Source: Sorex araneus (lineage: Eukaryota; Chordata; Mammalia; Eulipotyphla; Soricidae). Taken from it: a stretch of DNA of 64,000 nucleotides. The translations under genes and the position numbers were made by a program. Under the pieces are notes generated by a model, which saw nothing but the letters and a program-made list of their open reading frames with translations, searched no databases and was not told the DNA's origin. The DNA lies in contig NC_073304.1 of NCBI RefSeq assembly GCF_027595985.1, positions 219,178,000 through 219,241,999 of the forward strand, given 5' to 3'. Below are positions 63,955 through 64,000 of this stretch, piece by piece (the stretch's first letter is position 1; every line of letters starts with the position of its first letter).

Positions 63955-64000
63955 GGGGCTGGAATGACAGCACAGCGGGTGGGGCGTTTGCCTTGCATGT
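63955..64000 (+). mobile_element. SOR-type SINE, cut by window end
   Basis: Sense head only: ggggctggaatgacagcaca onward. Confidence 0.9.

Larger units (their letters stand above)
50790..64000 (-). other. DNAJC7: DNAJC7 intron 1 (3' part)
   Basis: No exon, CpG island or conserved reading frame is seen in these 13.2 kb. The stretch is SINEs, microsatellites and unique A/T-rich sequence. 60650-61730 and 62985-63540 show no recognisable repeat or gene. Confidence 0.75.

Noticed and set aside
50800-64000. Search for DNAJC7 exon 1
   Set aside because: No CpG island or Ala-rich initiator exon is visible; it must lie beyond 64000.

Overview
This is vertebrate nuclear DNA, almost certainly from a shrew (Sorex, probably S. 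araneus). About one hundred copies of a tRNA-headed SINE (a SOR-type element, Pol III box A/B head, about 170-190 bp) are recognisable by eye. They share the window with intron-split genes bearing GT-AG junctions, CA and GA microsatellites, and decayed L1, MIR and MER5-like relics. I see no bacterial, phage or CRISPR content and no functional RNA gene.

Three protein genes lie in the order ODAD4 (+), CNP (+), DNAJC7 (-), the order I recall for human 17q21.2. ODAD4 (TTC25, outer dynein arm docking) enters from the left edge. Eleven coding exons from 1641 to 20219 join in frame to 633 residues, and only a first exon of about 38 residues is missing upstream. CNP (2',3'-cyclic nucleotide 3'-phosphodiesterase, myelin) is complete: the ATG closes exon 1 at 22253-22255 and three further coding exons run to the stop at 28517, giving 419 residues. 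DNAJC7 (TPR2, Hsp70/Hsp90 co-chaperone) runs leftwards. Thirteen coding exons between 50789 and 30713 give residues 27-494 in human-like numbering. Its first exon lies beyond the right edge, so 50790-64000 is all intron 1. CNP and DNAJC7 converge, with poly(A) signals at 29299 and 30439.

The genes are not a functional cluster: one is ciliary, one is myelin-specific and one is a general chaperone. CNP has a CpG-island promoter for the long isoform and a candidate TATA promoter in intron 1 for the short isoform. ODAD4 has an unexpected CpG-rich patch inside its largest intron.

The best second looks concern SINE biology. A SINE at 1927-2112 has duplicated a 3' splice site of ODAD4, leaving a decoy acceptor that leads to a stop codon. 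A SINE at 54362-54641 carries a second downstream segment and second poly(A) inside one target-site duplication, which looks like 3' transduction. A head-to-head fold-back SINE dimer lies inside one target duplication at 41281-41594. Several SINEs are stacked into the same target sequence. A second SINE family shares the tRNA head but has an unrelated body. An RPL10 processed pseudogene sits in DNAJC7 intron 2. I found no evidence for a new enzymatic or defence system.
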